Shown piece by piece: positions 18,329-26,923 of a stretch of DNA of 64,000 bases (within the stretch, counting starts at the first letter, position 1; every line of letters starts with the position of its first letter). Under the pieces are notes generated by a model, which saw only the letters and a list, made by a program, of their open reading frames with translations, was not told the origin of the DNA and ran no database searches. This stretch comes from Verrucomicrobiota bacterium JB023 (GTDB taxonomy: Bacteria; Verrucomicrobiota; Verrucomicrobiia; Verrucomicrobiales; Akkermansiaceae). The position numbers and the translations under genes were made by a program. The stretch is taken from assembly GCA_030673895.1 (NCBI GenBank), contig JAUTCR010000005.1:62001-126000 (forward strand), given 5' to 3'.

Positions 18329-19726
18329 ATGTCCATTCAATACAAAGAAGGAAAAGAACCTCTCGCGCAGGAACACCGTCTGATCTTCCGCAATATTGAC
18401 CGCGTTGATTGGAATCCTTCCATCGAGCGCGCCTTGGAAGAGGGATATTACGAGCAGATGAAGAAGGCTCTGACGATGGAGCCTAAAGACATCACCAGTG
18501 AGGTGAAGACCTCCGGGCTACGCGGTCGCGGCGGCGCTGGCTTCCCGACAGGGGTGAAGTGGGGCTTCATCCCGCCAAATAATACCAAGCCCGTTTACCT
18601 CATCTGCAATTGTGATGAGTCCGAGCCGGGCACCTTTAAGGATCGCTACATCGTCCACCAGGACCCCCATCAGCTACTTGAGGGCATGATCATCTCCTGC
18701 TTCGCGGTGGGCGCCCACGTTGCCTACATCTACATGCGGGAAGAATTCCCCGAAGCCGCCCAGATCATGGAAAAAGCCATCGCGGAGTGCCACGAGAAGG
18801 GCTTCCTGGGCAAAGACATTCAAGGCAGCGGATTCGACCTTGAGATCCATGTTCATCGTGGCGCCGGAGCTTACATCTGTGGAGAAGAGACCGGCCTAAT
18901 TGAATCCCTCGAGGGCAAACGTCCCTACCCCCGCATTAAGCCACCTTACTTTCCCGCAGCACTCGGGCTCTACATGGCTCCTACTATCGTGAACAACGTC
19001 GAGTCGCTTTGCCATGTGAAGCACATCCTCGAGATGGGAGGCGAAGCCTATGCCAAGCTTGGCGTGACCCGGAACACGGGCACCCGAATCCTCTGCGTCT
19101 CCGGCGACGTCAAGAAGCCCGGCTACTTCGAGGTCGAGGTTGGCAAGGTCACCATGCGGGAGCTTCTTTACGACATGTGTGGAGGTCCTAAGGACGGGCG
19201 CGAGTTCAAGGCCGTCATTCCCGGAGGTTCTTCGGCAAAGATCCTTCGCTGTGACGAAACTTTCAAAATCAAGCAACCTGATGGCGAGAGCAAGGACCTC
19301 GATTTCTGGGACATTCAGATGGATTTCGACACCTTGGCCGCTTGCGGTTCCATGGCCGGCTCCGGCGGCGTCATTGTGATGGATGACTCGCGGAAGATGT
19401 CGTGGGTGCTGAATAATATTAACCACTTCTACGCTCATGAATCCTGCGGCCAGTGCACTCCTTGTCGCGAGGGCAATGGCTGGATGAAAAAAGTCTCCGA
19501 CCGGCTCGTTTCCGGCCAAGCCACTCCCGCCGACATCGACGTGATGGAATCGATCGCCTATCAGATCGATGGACGCACCGTTTGCGCCTTTGGCGAGGCT
19601 TCTTCTTGGCCGGTGGAAGCGATGATCGCGAAGTTCCGGGATGAGTTGGTTGCCGAAACGAGCGAGAAGAACGAGGTGAAATCCGAGGAGCAGCTTGAGC
19701 GGGAAAAATTCCTGGCAGGCGCCTGA
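18329..19726 (+). CDS. nuoF: NADH-quinone oxidoreductase subunit F
   Basis: The 51-kDa subunit that binds FMN and NADH and carries the N3 [4Fe-4S] cluster. 465 residues. The FMN/NADH region has GLRGRGGAGFPTGVKWGF; GAGAYICGEETGLIESLEGK is further on; cluster ligands are in SCGQCTPCREGNGWM plus a later cysteine in GRTVCAFGE. nuoG, the usual next gene, is absent: the following 1.5 kb is the retron-type locus. The C-terminal 20 residues are charged and poorly conserved. Confidence 0.95.
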   Translation: MSIQYKEGKEPLAQEHRLIFRNIDRVDWNPSIERALEEGYYEQMKKALTMEPKDITSEVKTSGLRGRGGAGFPTGVKWGFIPPNNTKPVYLICNCDESEPGTFKDRYIVHQDPHQLLEGMIISCFAVGAHVAYIYMREEFPEAAQIMEKAIAECHEKGFLGKDIQGSGFDLEIHVHRGAGAYICGEETGLIESLEGKRPYPRIKPPYFPAALGLYMAPTIVNNVESLCHVKHILEMGGEAYAKLGVTRNTGTRILCVSGDVKKPGYFEVEVGKVTMRELLYDMCGGPKDGREFKAVIPGGSSAKILRCDETFKIKQPDGESKDLDFWDIQMDFDTLAACGSMAGSGGVIVMDDSRKMSWVLNNINHFYAHESCGQCTPCREGNGWMKKVSDRLVSGQATPADIDVMESIAYQIDGRTVCAFGEASSWPVEAMIAKFRDELVAETSEKNEVKSEEQLEREKFLAGA

Positions 19727-19822
19727 TTCCCTTTCCCAAGGAGCCGGAGCATGGAAACTCTCTCCGCCTTCCTGACATTCTGGGATTGCCGGGGCGAAAG
19801 CAATGGTCTGCTATGCTGGCAA

Positions 19823-19987
19823 GGAGCGCGGTTCTCCAAGTATTGTCGCTGAGATTATCGCTCAGAGACTCTGCGGGGCTACCCCGCAGCTTGGTGAAAC
19901 TGAATACAATTCGACGCGTGGGCGTCGTCATGCTTTCGCATGAGCGAGCCCTCGCCCGGACCAGCTTGGTTGGAGAACCGTAGCTCC
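19823..19987 (+). ncRNA. Candidate retron msr-msd RNA
   Basis: A structured block just upstream of the reverse transcriptase. Its ends pair: 19823-19839 with 19970-19987 gives about 17 base pairs (10 unbroken, GGTTCTCCAA with TTGGAGAACC, then C-G, a G-T wobble, one bulged A and 5 more), like the a1/a2 repeats of retrons. Inside are five hairpins: 19849-19865, 19871-19889 (8-bp perfect stem), 19912-19927, 19928-19943 and 19944-19955. The enclosed 130 bases would suit a short msd, as in Mx65. The branching guanosine and the msr/msd boundary cannot be set by eye. It ends 17 bases before the RT start codon. Confidence 0.68.
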
Positions 19988-20004
19988 CTTACCAACTGTT
20001 TCCT

Positions 20005-21270
20005 ATGCCTGCCCAACGCATCTGGCTCCAGCAACTCGCCACCCTACTCATTGAGAGCGAGCGCTCCGAAGGGGCTTGGGCAGAAGCCGTAAGGTCCGCG
20101 ACGAAAGGACGCCGGAAGACCCAGCTGGTGCAGCTCACCCGTGACGTCTTCCACCGCACCACGGCGTTCAACTACTTGGAGACGCGGCAACTCTGCCGGG
20201 AATTCTCCCGCCACCCCAAGTTTGTCCGATGGTGGTCCCGGGGACCTCTTGCCCTCGCGCCCCCCCTCAAACGCAGCGCTTCCCCCCAATCGACCATGGA
20301 TCGCGGCGACTGGGACTTGCCGAAGCTGCAGACCCTCACCGATCTCCAAGAGCGACTCGCGCTCCATGGTGACGACTTTCGTTGGCTCCTCTCGGGCCGT
20401 AGCCACTACCACCATCAATGGCTGGAGAAACGATCCGGAGGGCGGCGCCTACTGGAGAGCCCCAAGCCTCTCCTTAAGCAGGTGCAGAGGAGACTCCTGA
20501 GAGAGCTTCTCGACCCCATCCCACCTCATGAATGCAGCCATGGCTTCCGCCGGGGACACGGCATTCGCAATCATGTCGCTCCACACTGCGGACAGGCCAT
20601 GGTGCTCAAGATGGACCTGACCAATTTCTTTCCAACGATTGGCTTCCGCCGCATCAAGCATCTCTTCATGGCTCTCGGCTTCCACGAGCAGATTGCTCTC
20701 GCCTTGACCCGGCTCACCACCACCTCAACCCGCCCCCGCGATGCGACCTTCGCCGAGCGCGAACTCTATCACCGTCCCCACCTTCCCCAAGGAGCCCCCA
20801 CTTCCCCCGCCTTGGCCAATCTTGCCGCCTTCCGCCTCGATTGCCGCCTCGCCGGCTTGGCCCGGTCGTTTGGGGGGTGCTACAGCCGCTACGCCGATGA
20901 CCTCCTCTTCTCGGAGGATTCCTCCTCCTCTCAAATCGACCAACGCCTGAGTCGTAAGATTGCCTCCATTGCCTTGGAGGAAGGATTCACCATCAACTTT
21001 AGGAAGACTAAGTTCATGCCAAGCTCCACCCGACAAGAAGCAGTCGGCTTGGTGTTCAACCAATTTCCTAATTGTCGGCGCCGTGACATTGATCAACTAA
21101 AGGCGATTCTCACCAATTGCCTTCGCACGGGGCCTGCGCGGCAGAATCGCGACGAGCATCCCGACTTCCGCGCTCATCTGCTAGGACGTCTCCAATGGCT
21201 CCAGTCCCATCATCCAGCCAAGGCGGAAAAACTAACAAGACTCTTCACCCAAATCGATTGGGAGTCCTGA
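20005..21270 (+). CDS. Retron-type reverse transcriptase
   Basis: 421 residues. Polymerase motifs: SGGRRLLESPKPLLKQVQR; NHVAPH at 189-194, in the place of the retron NAxxH motif; MDLTNFFPTI near 203; LPQGAPTSPALANL from 260; catalytic YADD at 296-299; and VGLVFN at 347-352, matching the retron thumb motif VTGLVVN. An N-terminal extension of about 120 residues lacks an obvious enzyme domain. The length and extension resemble the myxobacterial Mx162/Mx65 retron RTs, which lack a fused effector. It is preceded by the candidate msr-msd RNA. A group II intron RT is unlikely: no maturase or HNH domain is seen. Confidence 0.88.
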   Translation: MPAQRIWLQQLATLLIESERSEGAWAEAVRSATKGRRKTQLVQLTRDVFHRTTAFNYLETRQLCREFSRHPKFVRWWSRGPLALAPPLKRSASPQSTMDRGDWDLPKLQTLTDLQERLALHGDDFRWLLSGRSHYHHQWLEKRSGGRRLLESPKPLLKQVQRRLLRELLDPIPPHECSHGFRRGHGIRNHVAPHCGQAMVLKMDLTNFFPTIGFRRIKHLFMALGFHEQIALALTRLTTTSTRPRDATFAERELYHRPHLPQGAPTSPALANLAAFRLDCRLAGLARSFGGCYSRYADDLLFSEDSSSSQIDQRLSRKIASIALEEGFTINFRKTKFMPSSTRQEAVGLVFNQFPNCRRRDIDQLKAILTNCLRTGPARQNRDEHPDFRAHLLGRLQWLQSHHPAKAEKLTRLFTQIDWES

Positions 21271-21328
21271 TTTCCATCCGAACAATCCAAGGAAGCCAAC
21301 GCCCCCCCCCTCGAACGCTCGGCCCAAG

Positions 21329-22537
21329 CTAGGGCTTGGTGAAAAGAACGATGCGGTTCGTATTCGTCCCCTTCCCCAGATTATCCACACCCCAGCAATT
21401 GGCGGTCTTGGTGAAATTCTGCTCGTTGATCACAATGAGCTCAGGCTTCAGTCCCGCTGCCAGACCAGCCGGTACAACGAGTTCCTCCATGAGCAATTTC
21501 CCTCGATTCACCTCCCCCACCTCGAATGCGACATGACCCCCTGACCGCAATACCCGCCGCAGCTCGCAAAAGACCTCCTTCATCGCTTCCTGCCAATCAT
21601 CAGGCCGGCGATGGATGGAGATTGGCACTTCATTGGCGTTGATACCATTGAACCAGCAACGCAGCCAATTGTCTCCCTGGTAGTCCACGACATTCAGAAA
21701 TGGTGGCGAGGTCACGACAAGGTCCACGGACTCGTTAGCGATGCCGGGTGTCTTGGAAGCGGCTCCGGTATGAAGGTTGGCTTCCCTCCCTCGTTTCCAG
21801 AGATGCCCTTCCAGGAGAGGCTCAAGCTTGAGGAGCAGGCTCCTGCTTTTCTTCAGGATGATGGGCGCGACTTCCCGCCGAGGAGGAATCTGGGCCCGCT
21901 TCTCATTGATTTTCCGCTGGGAAGCCAAGGAGACCGCTTGATTGGGTGGCAAGGTGTAGACGGAGAAGAAGCCCTTCGAGTGACCCGTCAATCGATTGGT
22001 CGCCACCATGCGGATCCACTCATCGAGGTGGTCCAGCTTCTCTTTCTGCAGGAGGTAATGGCGTAGCGCAGTGATCTCGGCCAGCGTCTCGGGATGATAG
22101 AAGGTGAGTAAGTCCTCTTCCAGCGGCTCCTTCGCTGTCCAATCCAATTCATTGAGGCGAGCGGCAATTTCTTCCAAGGACGGAGGATGGAGCCTGGGCG
22201 CGACGAGGATACGAGCCAAGGGGTTGATATCATTACCCAGCGGGATGCGATCCCTCAAAGCGGCTTCGAGGACCGTCGTTCCCCTGCCCATAAACGGATC
22301 ATAGACCGTGTCCCCCGGTCGCGTCAGGCGCTCAATGAAGAACCCCGGAAGCTGGGGCTTGAAGCAGGCCCGGTAACTGACCTCATGAAGCGAGTGGGCG
22401 GCGCGCTGCTTCGAGGTCCAGAATTCGTTGACGTAGTGTGGAAGCTCCGTTCCCTCAAAGTCCTTGCTGACTACCCGGGTCCGCTCGCCGAAGTCTGCGA
22501 AGGTGGATAGCTCCGCCCGCAAAAATTCCGAACTCAC
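21329..22537 (-). CDS. Orphan DNA methyltransferase (N4-cytosine or N6-adenine type)
   Basis: 402 residues. The S-adenosylmethionine motif DPFMGRGTTVLEA is at residues 80-92 and the catalytic motif TSPPF at 276-280. The SPPF form is closer to the SPPY of N4-cytosine enzymes than to DPPY, but the base specificity cannot be settled. About 190 residues between the motifs probably hold the target recognition part. There is no restriction endonuclease gene next to it. The start overlaps the stop of the lipoprotein protease gene by 4 bases (ATGA). It is convergent with the retron RT, 58 bases apart, with no terminator visible between them. Confidence 0.87.
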   Translation of the reverse strand: MSSEFLRAELSTFADFGERTRVVSKDFEGTELPHYVNEFWTSKQRAAHSLHEVSYRACFKPQLPGFFIERLTRPGDTVYDPFMGRGTTVLEAALRDRIPLGNDINPLARILVAPRLHPPSLEEIAARLNELDWTAKEPLEEDLLTFYHPETLAEITALRHYLLQKEKLDHLDEWIRMVATNRLTGHSKGFFSVYTLPPNQAVSLASQRKINEKRAQIPPRREVAPIILKKSRSLLLKLEPLLEGHLWKRGREANLHTGAASKTPGIANESVDLVVTSPPFLNVVDYQGDNWLRCWFNGINANEVPISIHRRPDDWQEAMKEVFCELRRVLRSGGHVAFEVGEVNRGKLLMEELVVPAGLAAGLKPELIVINEQNFTKTANCWGVDNLGKGTNTNRIVLFTKP

Positions 22538-24180
22538 TCACGCAGATTGTCAATTGCCTCCTTCATCGCCTCCAGGGCATCGGCCCGCCACTCGAAGGAC
22601 GCCTTCACTTCGGCCTCGTGATAGGGGCTGACATCCCTCACTTCGAGACGTTGCTTCTGAGCGCTGTGATAGAGGGACTCATAGTAGCTCCGGAAGTCCT
22701 TTCTCAGGTCACGCTCGCTCATATTCGTTTTGCGAGCCTGAAGACTGTTATTCATCTCGAGGAGTTCCCGGACCACTCTCTTCTCTTGATTGTCCTCAAG
22801 GATATCCATCACCGTGTCTCCGCCACTTCCCACTCGGGAATCGACCAGCAACCCCTTGGTTGTTGGGCGAAGGGAAGCCAAAGCGAACATCAGCCGCGTC
22901 ACTCGGTCGTAGCTATCGATCTTAGTTTGGGCGGTGATGAAGCTCCCCAGCGAAGCCTTCTTCCACTGAATCTTACGATCGAGACGACAGGCGAAGCGGC
23001 GCACGCGAGCAGAGGGTGTCGTCTCTGCCCAGACATCATCGCGACCCTCCAGCAGGTGAGTGATCAGGGCCACGACCGTGCCATCTGAGAGAACCACTGG
23101 TCCCCCACTATCACCTCGAACCACCCCGGAGGTCACCTCCAGGGTCTCCGGACCGACACCTCGCACTCTCCCCTCGTTCTTGGTGATTACGCCAGCACCG
23201 TCCGCATTGCCGAAGGCTGCGACGAACTCACCACTGACCAGATCCTCCTCTTCCGGAGAGCGGATCTCCAAGACATTGGCGACCTCGACGGTCACGGGAA
23301 TGCGGACGAGGTCCAAGCCCTCGGCCACTTCCAAGTCACCGAAATCCTTCCACTGACGGCCGGTCACGTCTTCAATGACCAGCCCGGTATTACGGTCAAG
23401 AACATGGGCCGCCGTATAGAGATAGGTGGTGATCCCCTCACGGGCGAAGAAACCAGTGCCCGTGCCAGAATCACCCTTAATCAGAACGACCGCCGGCTCG
23501 ACGATCTCATTAACTTTCTCCATGGCCTCCCGCTGTGCTTCTTGCTCGAGTCGACGCTTTTGGTAATCGGACAAGCGACGAGTGGGTTCGGCTTCCTCCT
23601 CGCTTCCCGCTTCCTGCTCTCGATTCAAATCAGCCAAAAAGGCAGCCTCCCGGGCCGCACTTTCCTCTGGAGTTCTCAGAAAAAAACGCTCCTTCCAATC
23701 GGAGGGAGCGTTCTCGGCGCTGATGGTTGCGAAGCCACTCTCATGGCTCAACTTGACCTCGCTTTCCCCCACATGTCGTAGGACCACGTTCTTCAACTCC
23801 TTCCCGGCTACGGTGATGGAGGCAATCGCCTCACCCTCTGCCTCGCGCCTGACTTTCGCCTCATATTTCTTCTGATAGGCATCGAAGTCTTCCTTTACCT
23901 TCTTGAGCTCCTCCTCAAGCCCGCTCTTGGCCTCTTCCAGCTCTTGCTTGGCTTTCTCAAGCTCCTCCAAAGCTTCGACCTTTGTCCGGGTTGCTTCCAG
24001 CTCACTCTCAATCTCGCTGAAGTTATCCAGCTCATCCTGGGCATCCGCCAGCTTCTCCTCCGTATAGATAAGCTCATCCTCTAACTCGACGATGCGAGCC
24101 TTTGACTCCTTGTCCTCCACGCAGGAGCTGAGCAAGAGACTGAGCCCGCAAATGCCCAAAAGTCGAAACCGTTTCCTCAT
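22534..24180 (-). CDS. Coiled-coil lipoprotein with trypsin-like protease domain
   Basis: 548 residues from ATG 24180, which gives a lipoprotein signal (RLLGICGLSLLLSSC, cysteine about 20 residues in). A highly charged coiled coil follows at about residues 25-120, then a trypsin-like domain at about 230-395 with the triad His259 (TAAHVLD), Asp290 (EGLDLVRI) and Ser358 (RGDSGGPVV). A helical C-terminal part of about 150 residues is of unknown type. It is probably anchored to a membrane and faces the periplasm. The domain resembles DegP/HtrA more than digestive trypsins, but no PDZ is seen. It is coupled to the methyltransferase gene. Confidence 0.83.
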   Translation of the reverse strand: MRKRFRLLGICGLSLLLSSCVEDKESKARIVELEDELIYTEEKLADAQDELDNFSEIESELEATRTKVEALEELEKAKQELEEAKSGLEEELKKVKEDFDAYQKKYEAKVRREAEGEAIASITVAGKELKNVVLRHVGESEVKLSHESGFATISAENAPSDWKERFFLRTPEESAAREAAFLADLNREQEAGSEEEAEPTRRLSDYQKRRLEQEAQREAMEKVNEIVEPAVVLIKGDSGTGTGFFAREGITTYLYTAAHVLDRNTGLVIEDVTGRQWKDFGDLEVAEGLDLVRIPVTVEVANVLEIRSPEEEDLVSGEFVAAFGNADGAGVITKNEGRVRGVGPETLEVTSGVVRGDSGGPVVLSDGTVVALITHLLEGRDDVWAETTPSARVRRFACRLDRKIQWKKASLGSFITAQTKIDSYDRVTRLMFALASLRPTTKGLLVDSRVGSGGDTVMDILEDNQEKRVVRELLEMNNSLQARKTNMSERDLRKDFRSYYESLYHSAQKQRLEVRDVSPYHEAEVKASFEWRADALEAMKEAIDNLRE

Positions 24181-24281
24181 GGCGCTATTGATAAAAACAG
24201 AGGGTTCCATGCCAAGCGCATTCTCTAAAAAGCCCGTCCTCTGCCTTGCCGAGAACCACGGTTTCCGGTATTCCCTTTCTC

Positions 24282-25310
24282 ATGCCAGTTGCAACACCTG
24301 CCCAGTACCGGGACATGCTCGATGCCGCCCAGAAAAACGGCTATGCCTACCCGGCCATTAATATCACCTCTCTGGCCACTGCAAACGGTGCGCTCAAAGC
24401 TTTCGCGGATGCCAAGTCCGATGGCATCATCCAGGTTTCCACTGGTGGAGGCCAGTTTGCCTCCGGCCTCAATGTGGCTGACGCCGCCTTCGGAGCCATC
24501 GTGCTCGCCGAGGCCGTGCACCGTCTGGCTGAGAAGTACGACGTCTTGGTCGCCCTCCACACTGACCACTGCCACCCGGAGAAGGTGGACTCCTTCCTCC
24601 GCCCGCTACTGGACGCTTCCCGCGCCCGCATCGCCGAGGGCAAGGGCCCGCTCTTCCAGTCCCACATGTTCGACGGCTCCGTCGTCGATCTCGATGAGAA
24701 CATGAAGATCTCAGCCGAGTTGCTTAAGGAATGCGCCGAGCTGGACATCATCCTCGAGGTCGAAGCAGGCTGCGTGGGCGGAGAAGAAGATGGCCACGAT
24801 ACCTCCGGCCTGCCTGCGGAAAAGCTCTACACCACCCCTGAGGACATGATGCAGGTATACGAAACGTTGAAGCCGCTCGGCCGCTTCATGTTCGCGGCGA
24901 CCTTTGGGAACGTCCACGGAGCTTACAAGCCGGGCGCGGTTAAATTGAAGCCCACCATCCTCCGGGACGGACAAAAGGCAGTGACCGACAAGTATGGGGC
25001 TGAGGCGGAAATGGACCTCGTCTTCCACGGCGGCTCTGGCTCCTCTCTGGATGAGATTCGCGAGACGCTCGACTACGGTGTCATCAAGATGAACATTGAT
25101 ACCGATACGCAGTATGCCTTCACCCGCCCCATCGTGAGCCACATCTGCGAAAATATCGAAAGCGTGCTGAAGATTGATGGCGAAGTCGGCAACAAGAAGT
25201 TCTACGACCCCCGCAGCTATCTTAAGAAAGCAGAAAAATCCCTCGCGGCTCGTCTGCAGCAGGCCTGCGACGACCTGCTTTCTACCGGGAACACCATCTA
25301 CGGCAAGTGA
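24282..25310 (+). CDS. fbaA: Fructose-bisphosphate aldolase, class II
   Basis: Zinc-dependent cleavage of fructose 1,6-bisphosphate in glycolysis and its reverse in gluconeogenesis. 342 residues from ATG 24282; an upstream in-frame ATG would add 12 residues unlike the family. Motifs: YAYPAINITSLATANG, STGGGQFASG, the catalytic/zinc block ALHTDHCHPEKVDSF, VEAGCVGGEEDGHD, VFHGGSGSSLDEIRE and a C-terminal NTDTQYAFTRP-type segment. The length fits the E. coli FbaA type. The transcript ends at a strong terminator about 40 bases after the stop. Confidence 0.95.
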   Translation: MPVATPAQYRDMLDAAQKNGYAYPAINITSLATANGALKAFADAKSDGIIQVSTGGGQFASGLNVADAAFGAIVLAEAVHRLAEKYDVLVALHTDHCHPEKVDSFLRPLLDASRARIAEGKGPLFQSHMFDGSVVDLDENMKISAELLKECAELDIILEVEAGCVGGEEDGHDTSGLPAEKLYTTPEDMMQVYETLKPLGRFMFAATFGNVHGAYKPGAVKLKPTILRDGQKAVTDKYGAEAEMDLVFHGGSGSSLDEIRETLDYGVIKMNIDTDTQYAFTRPIVSHICENIESVLKIDGEVGNKKFYDPRSYLKKAEKSLAARLQQACDDLLSTGNTIYGK

Positions 25311-25352
25311 CCCAACAGCCAAGTCGGCTGACTCTTTCTTCAATTTTCAAAG

Positions 25353-25378
25353 AAGCAGGCTCCGGCCTGCTTTTTTTA
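25353..25378 (+). terminator. Rho-independent terminator after fbaA
   Basis: An 8-bp perfect stem AAGCAGGC/GCCTGCTT with a TCCG tetraloop, directly followed by a run of seven T. It lies 43 bases after the fbaA stop and 86 bases before the next start, so fbaA is probably transcribed alone or as the last gene. Confidence 0.93.
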
Positions 25379-25463
25379 TTGTCCACCAGAAGGGTAACAA
25401 GAAATTGGCACACCCATTGCCCCATTGACCTTCACGCACTCTACGGGGAGAGTGCGCCCAGAC

Positions 25464-26732
25464 ATGAAACTTCTTCAACCCCTCGAGCTGGCTCCCGGTC
25501 TCGTCTTGCCCAACCGTATGGTGATGGCACCACTGACGCGCAACCGTGCGAGTCAAGGCGACGTTCCGAATGAGCTGATGGCCGAGTACTATCGCCAGCG
25601 CGCCAGTTTCGGGCTCATCATCTCCGAAGCCACCCCAGTCAACCGAGCCGGACACGGCTACCCCTCGACGCCGGGAATCTACACGAGTCAGCAGATCGAA
25701 GGATGGAAGGCTGTGACCGATGCCGTCCACGAGGCTGGAGGACGCATCTTCGCCCAGCTCTGGCACTGTGGCCGCATCTCCCACCCCGCCTATCAGCCTG
25801 ATGGCCGCCAACCGCCATCCGCATCACCCATCGCGGCGCGAGGAGCCGACATCTGGAAGCCGGATTGGACAAAGGTCGAAAACTTAATCAAGCCCAGGGA
25901 GCTTTCTTCAGATGAGATCGACTTCACCATCAATGACTTCCGTCTCGCTACACGAGCAGCGCGCGACGCCGGCTTCGATGGCGTGGAGATCCACGGTGCC
26001 AATGGCTACCTCATCAACCAGTTCCTGACGAATGGCAGCAACAAGCGGTCAGACGAATACGGAGGCTCGATTCCCAATCGCGCCCGCTTCCTGTTTGAGC
26101 TACTCGATGCAGTGACCACGGAATGGCCCGAACGGGTCGGCCTCCGCTTGTCCCCCTCCGGCTCGTTCAACGACATCGAGGATTCAAATCGCGACAAGCT
26201 CTTCCACTACGTCATCGAGAAACTCAACGAATACGATCTAACCTATCTTCACATCGTCGAGCCGCGCATGTTCGAAGATCAAGACATGGCGATCTATGGC
26301 GAACCGCTCTCCACCAAAACCTGGCGTTCGGTCTTCAAGGGCACGCTCATCTCAAGCGGAAGCCATTCCAAGGACTCTGGCAACGTCTTGCTTAATCATG
26401 CTCAAGCCGACCTCATCGCCTACGGGCGCTTGGCGATCTCCAATCCCGACCTCCCGCATCGCTTCGAGCTGGACGCTCCGCTGACCGACTACAATCGGGA
26501 GACCTTCTATGGCGGAGGTGCCGAGGGCTACACCGATTACCCAACCTTGGCTCAGTCAGATGCCTCCCCGGCGCCTGAACCAGAAGCGGAAGCGGAACCG
26601 CTGATGGAAGCTCAAGCCGCAGCCCCCGCTCCTGCATCCGGGGATTCCCCATCCGAGGCCAAGCAGGACGAATTGCCTGAGATCCCTCCTGAAGGCACTG
26701 CGGAAGAAGGAGAGGCTCAGCCTCCTTCATAA
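25464..26732 (+). CDS. Old yellow enzyme family alkene reductase with acidic/proline tail
   Basis: FMN-dependent ene-reductase related to NemA and pentaerythritol tetranitrate reductase. 422 residues from ATG 25464. The barrel is complete by about residue 365: LELAPGLVLPNRMVMAPLTRN, QLWHCGRISHP, FDGVEIHGANGYLINQFL, NKRSDEYGGSI, YGRLAISNPDLP and ETFYGGGAEGYTDYP. The typical length is 350-370. The last 57 or so residues are a low-complexity tail of Pro, Glu and Ala, which is unusual for this cytoplasmic family and looks disordered. The gene is closed by its own terminator. Confidence 0.9.
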   Translation: MKLLQPLELAPGLVLPNRMVMAPLTRNRASQGDVPNELMAEYYRQRASFGLIISEATPVNRAGHGYPSTPGIYTSQQIEGWKAVTDAVHEAGGRIFAQLWHCGRISHPAYQPDGRQPPSASPIAARGADIWKPDWTKVENLIKPRELSSDEIDFTINDFRLATRAARDAGFDGVEIHGANGYLINQFLTNGSNKRSDEYGGSIPNRARFLFELLDAVTTEWPERVGLRLSPSGSFNDIEDSNRDKLFHYVIEKLNEYDLTYLHIVEPRMFEDQDMAIYGEPLSTKTWRSVFKGTLISSGSHSKDSGNVLLNHAQADLIAYGRLAISNPDLPHRFELDAPLTDYNRETFYGGGAEGYTDYPTLAQSDASPAPEPEAEAEPLMEAQAAAPAPASGDSPSEAKQDELPEIPPEGTAEEGEAQPPS

Positions 26733-26774
26733 CAACCACTCAAGCTAGCGAAGAAATTTCGCTCACTTTCGTAG

Positions 26775-26812
26775 AAGGCCTGCCAAATTTGCAGATTTGG
26801 CGGGCCTTTTTT
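26775..26812 (+). terminator. Rho-independent terminator after the alkene reductase gene
   Basis: A 14-bp stem AAGGCCTGCCAAAT/ATTTGGCGGGCCTT with one G-T pair and a 6-base loop, followed by TTTTTTG. It is 43 bases after the stop codon. Confidence 0.93.
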
Positions 26813-26886
26813 GCGTTGTCAGCGGAGACGGAAACAATTTCATGACAAAAAGCGACTCCCTAAATGCACTTTTTTGCAATGCATAC

Positions 26887-26915
26887 TTGTCCCGCCAAAA
26901 AATTGTCGTTATAAA
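26887..26915 (+). promoter_or_regulatory. Sigma-70-type promoter of the small coiled-coil gene
   Basis: TTGTCC (26887-26892) and TATAAA (26910-26915) are separated by exactly 17 bases in an AT-rich patch. The expected start of transcription is near 26921-26923, only one to three bases before the ATG at 26924, so the message may be leaderless. Confidence 0.6.
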
Positions 26916-26923
26916 TACATTGT

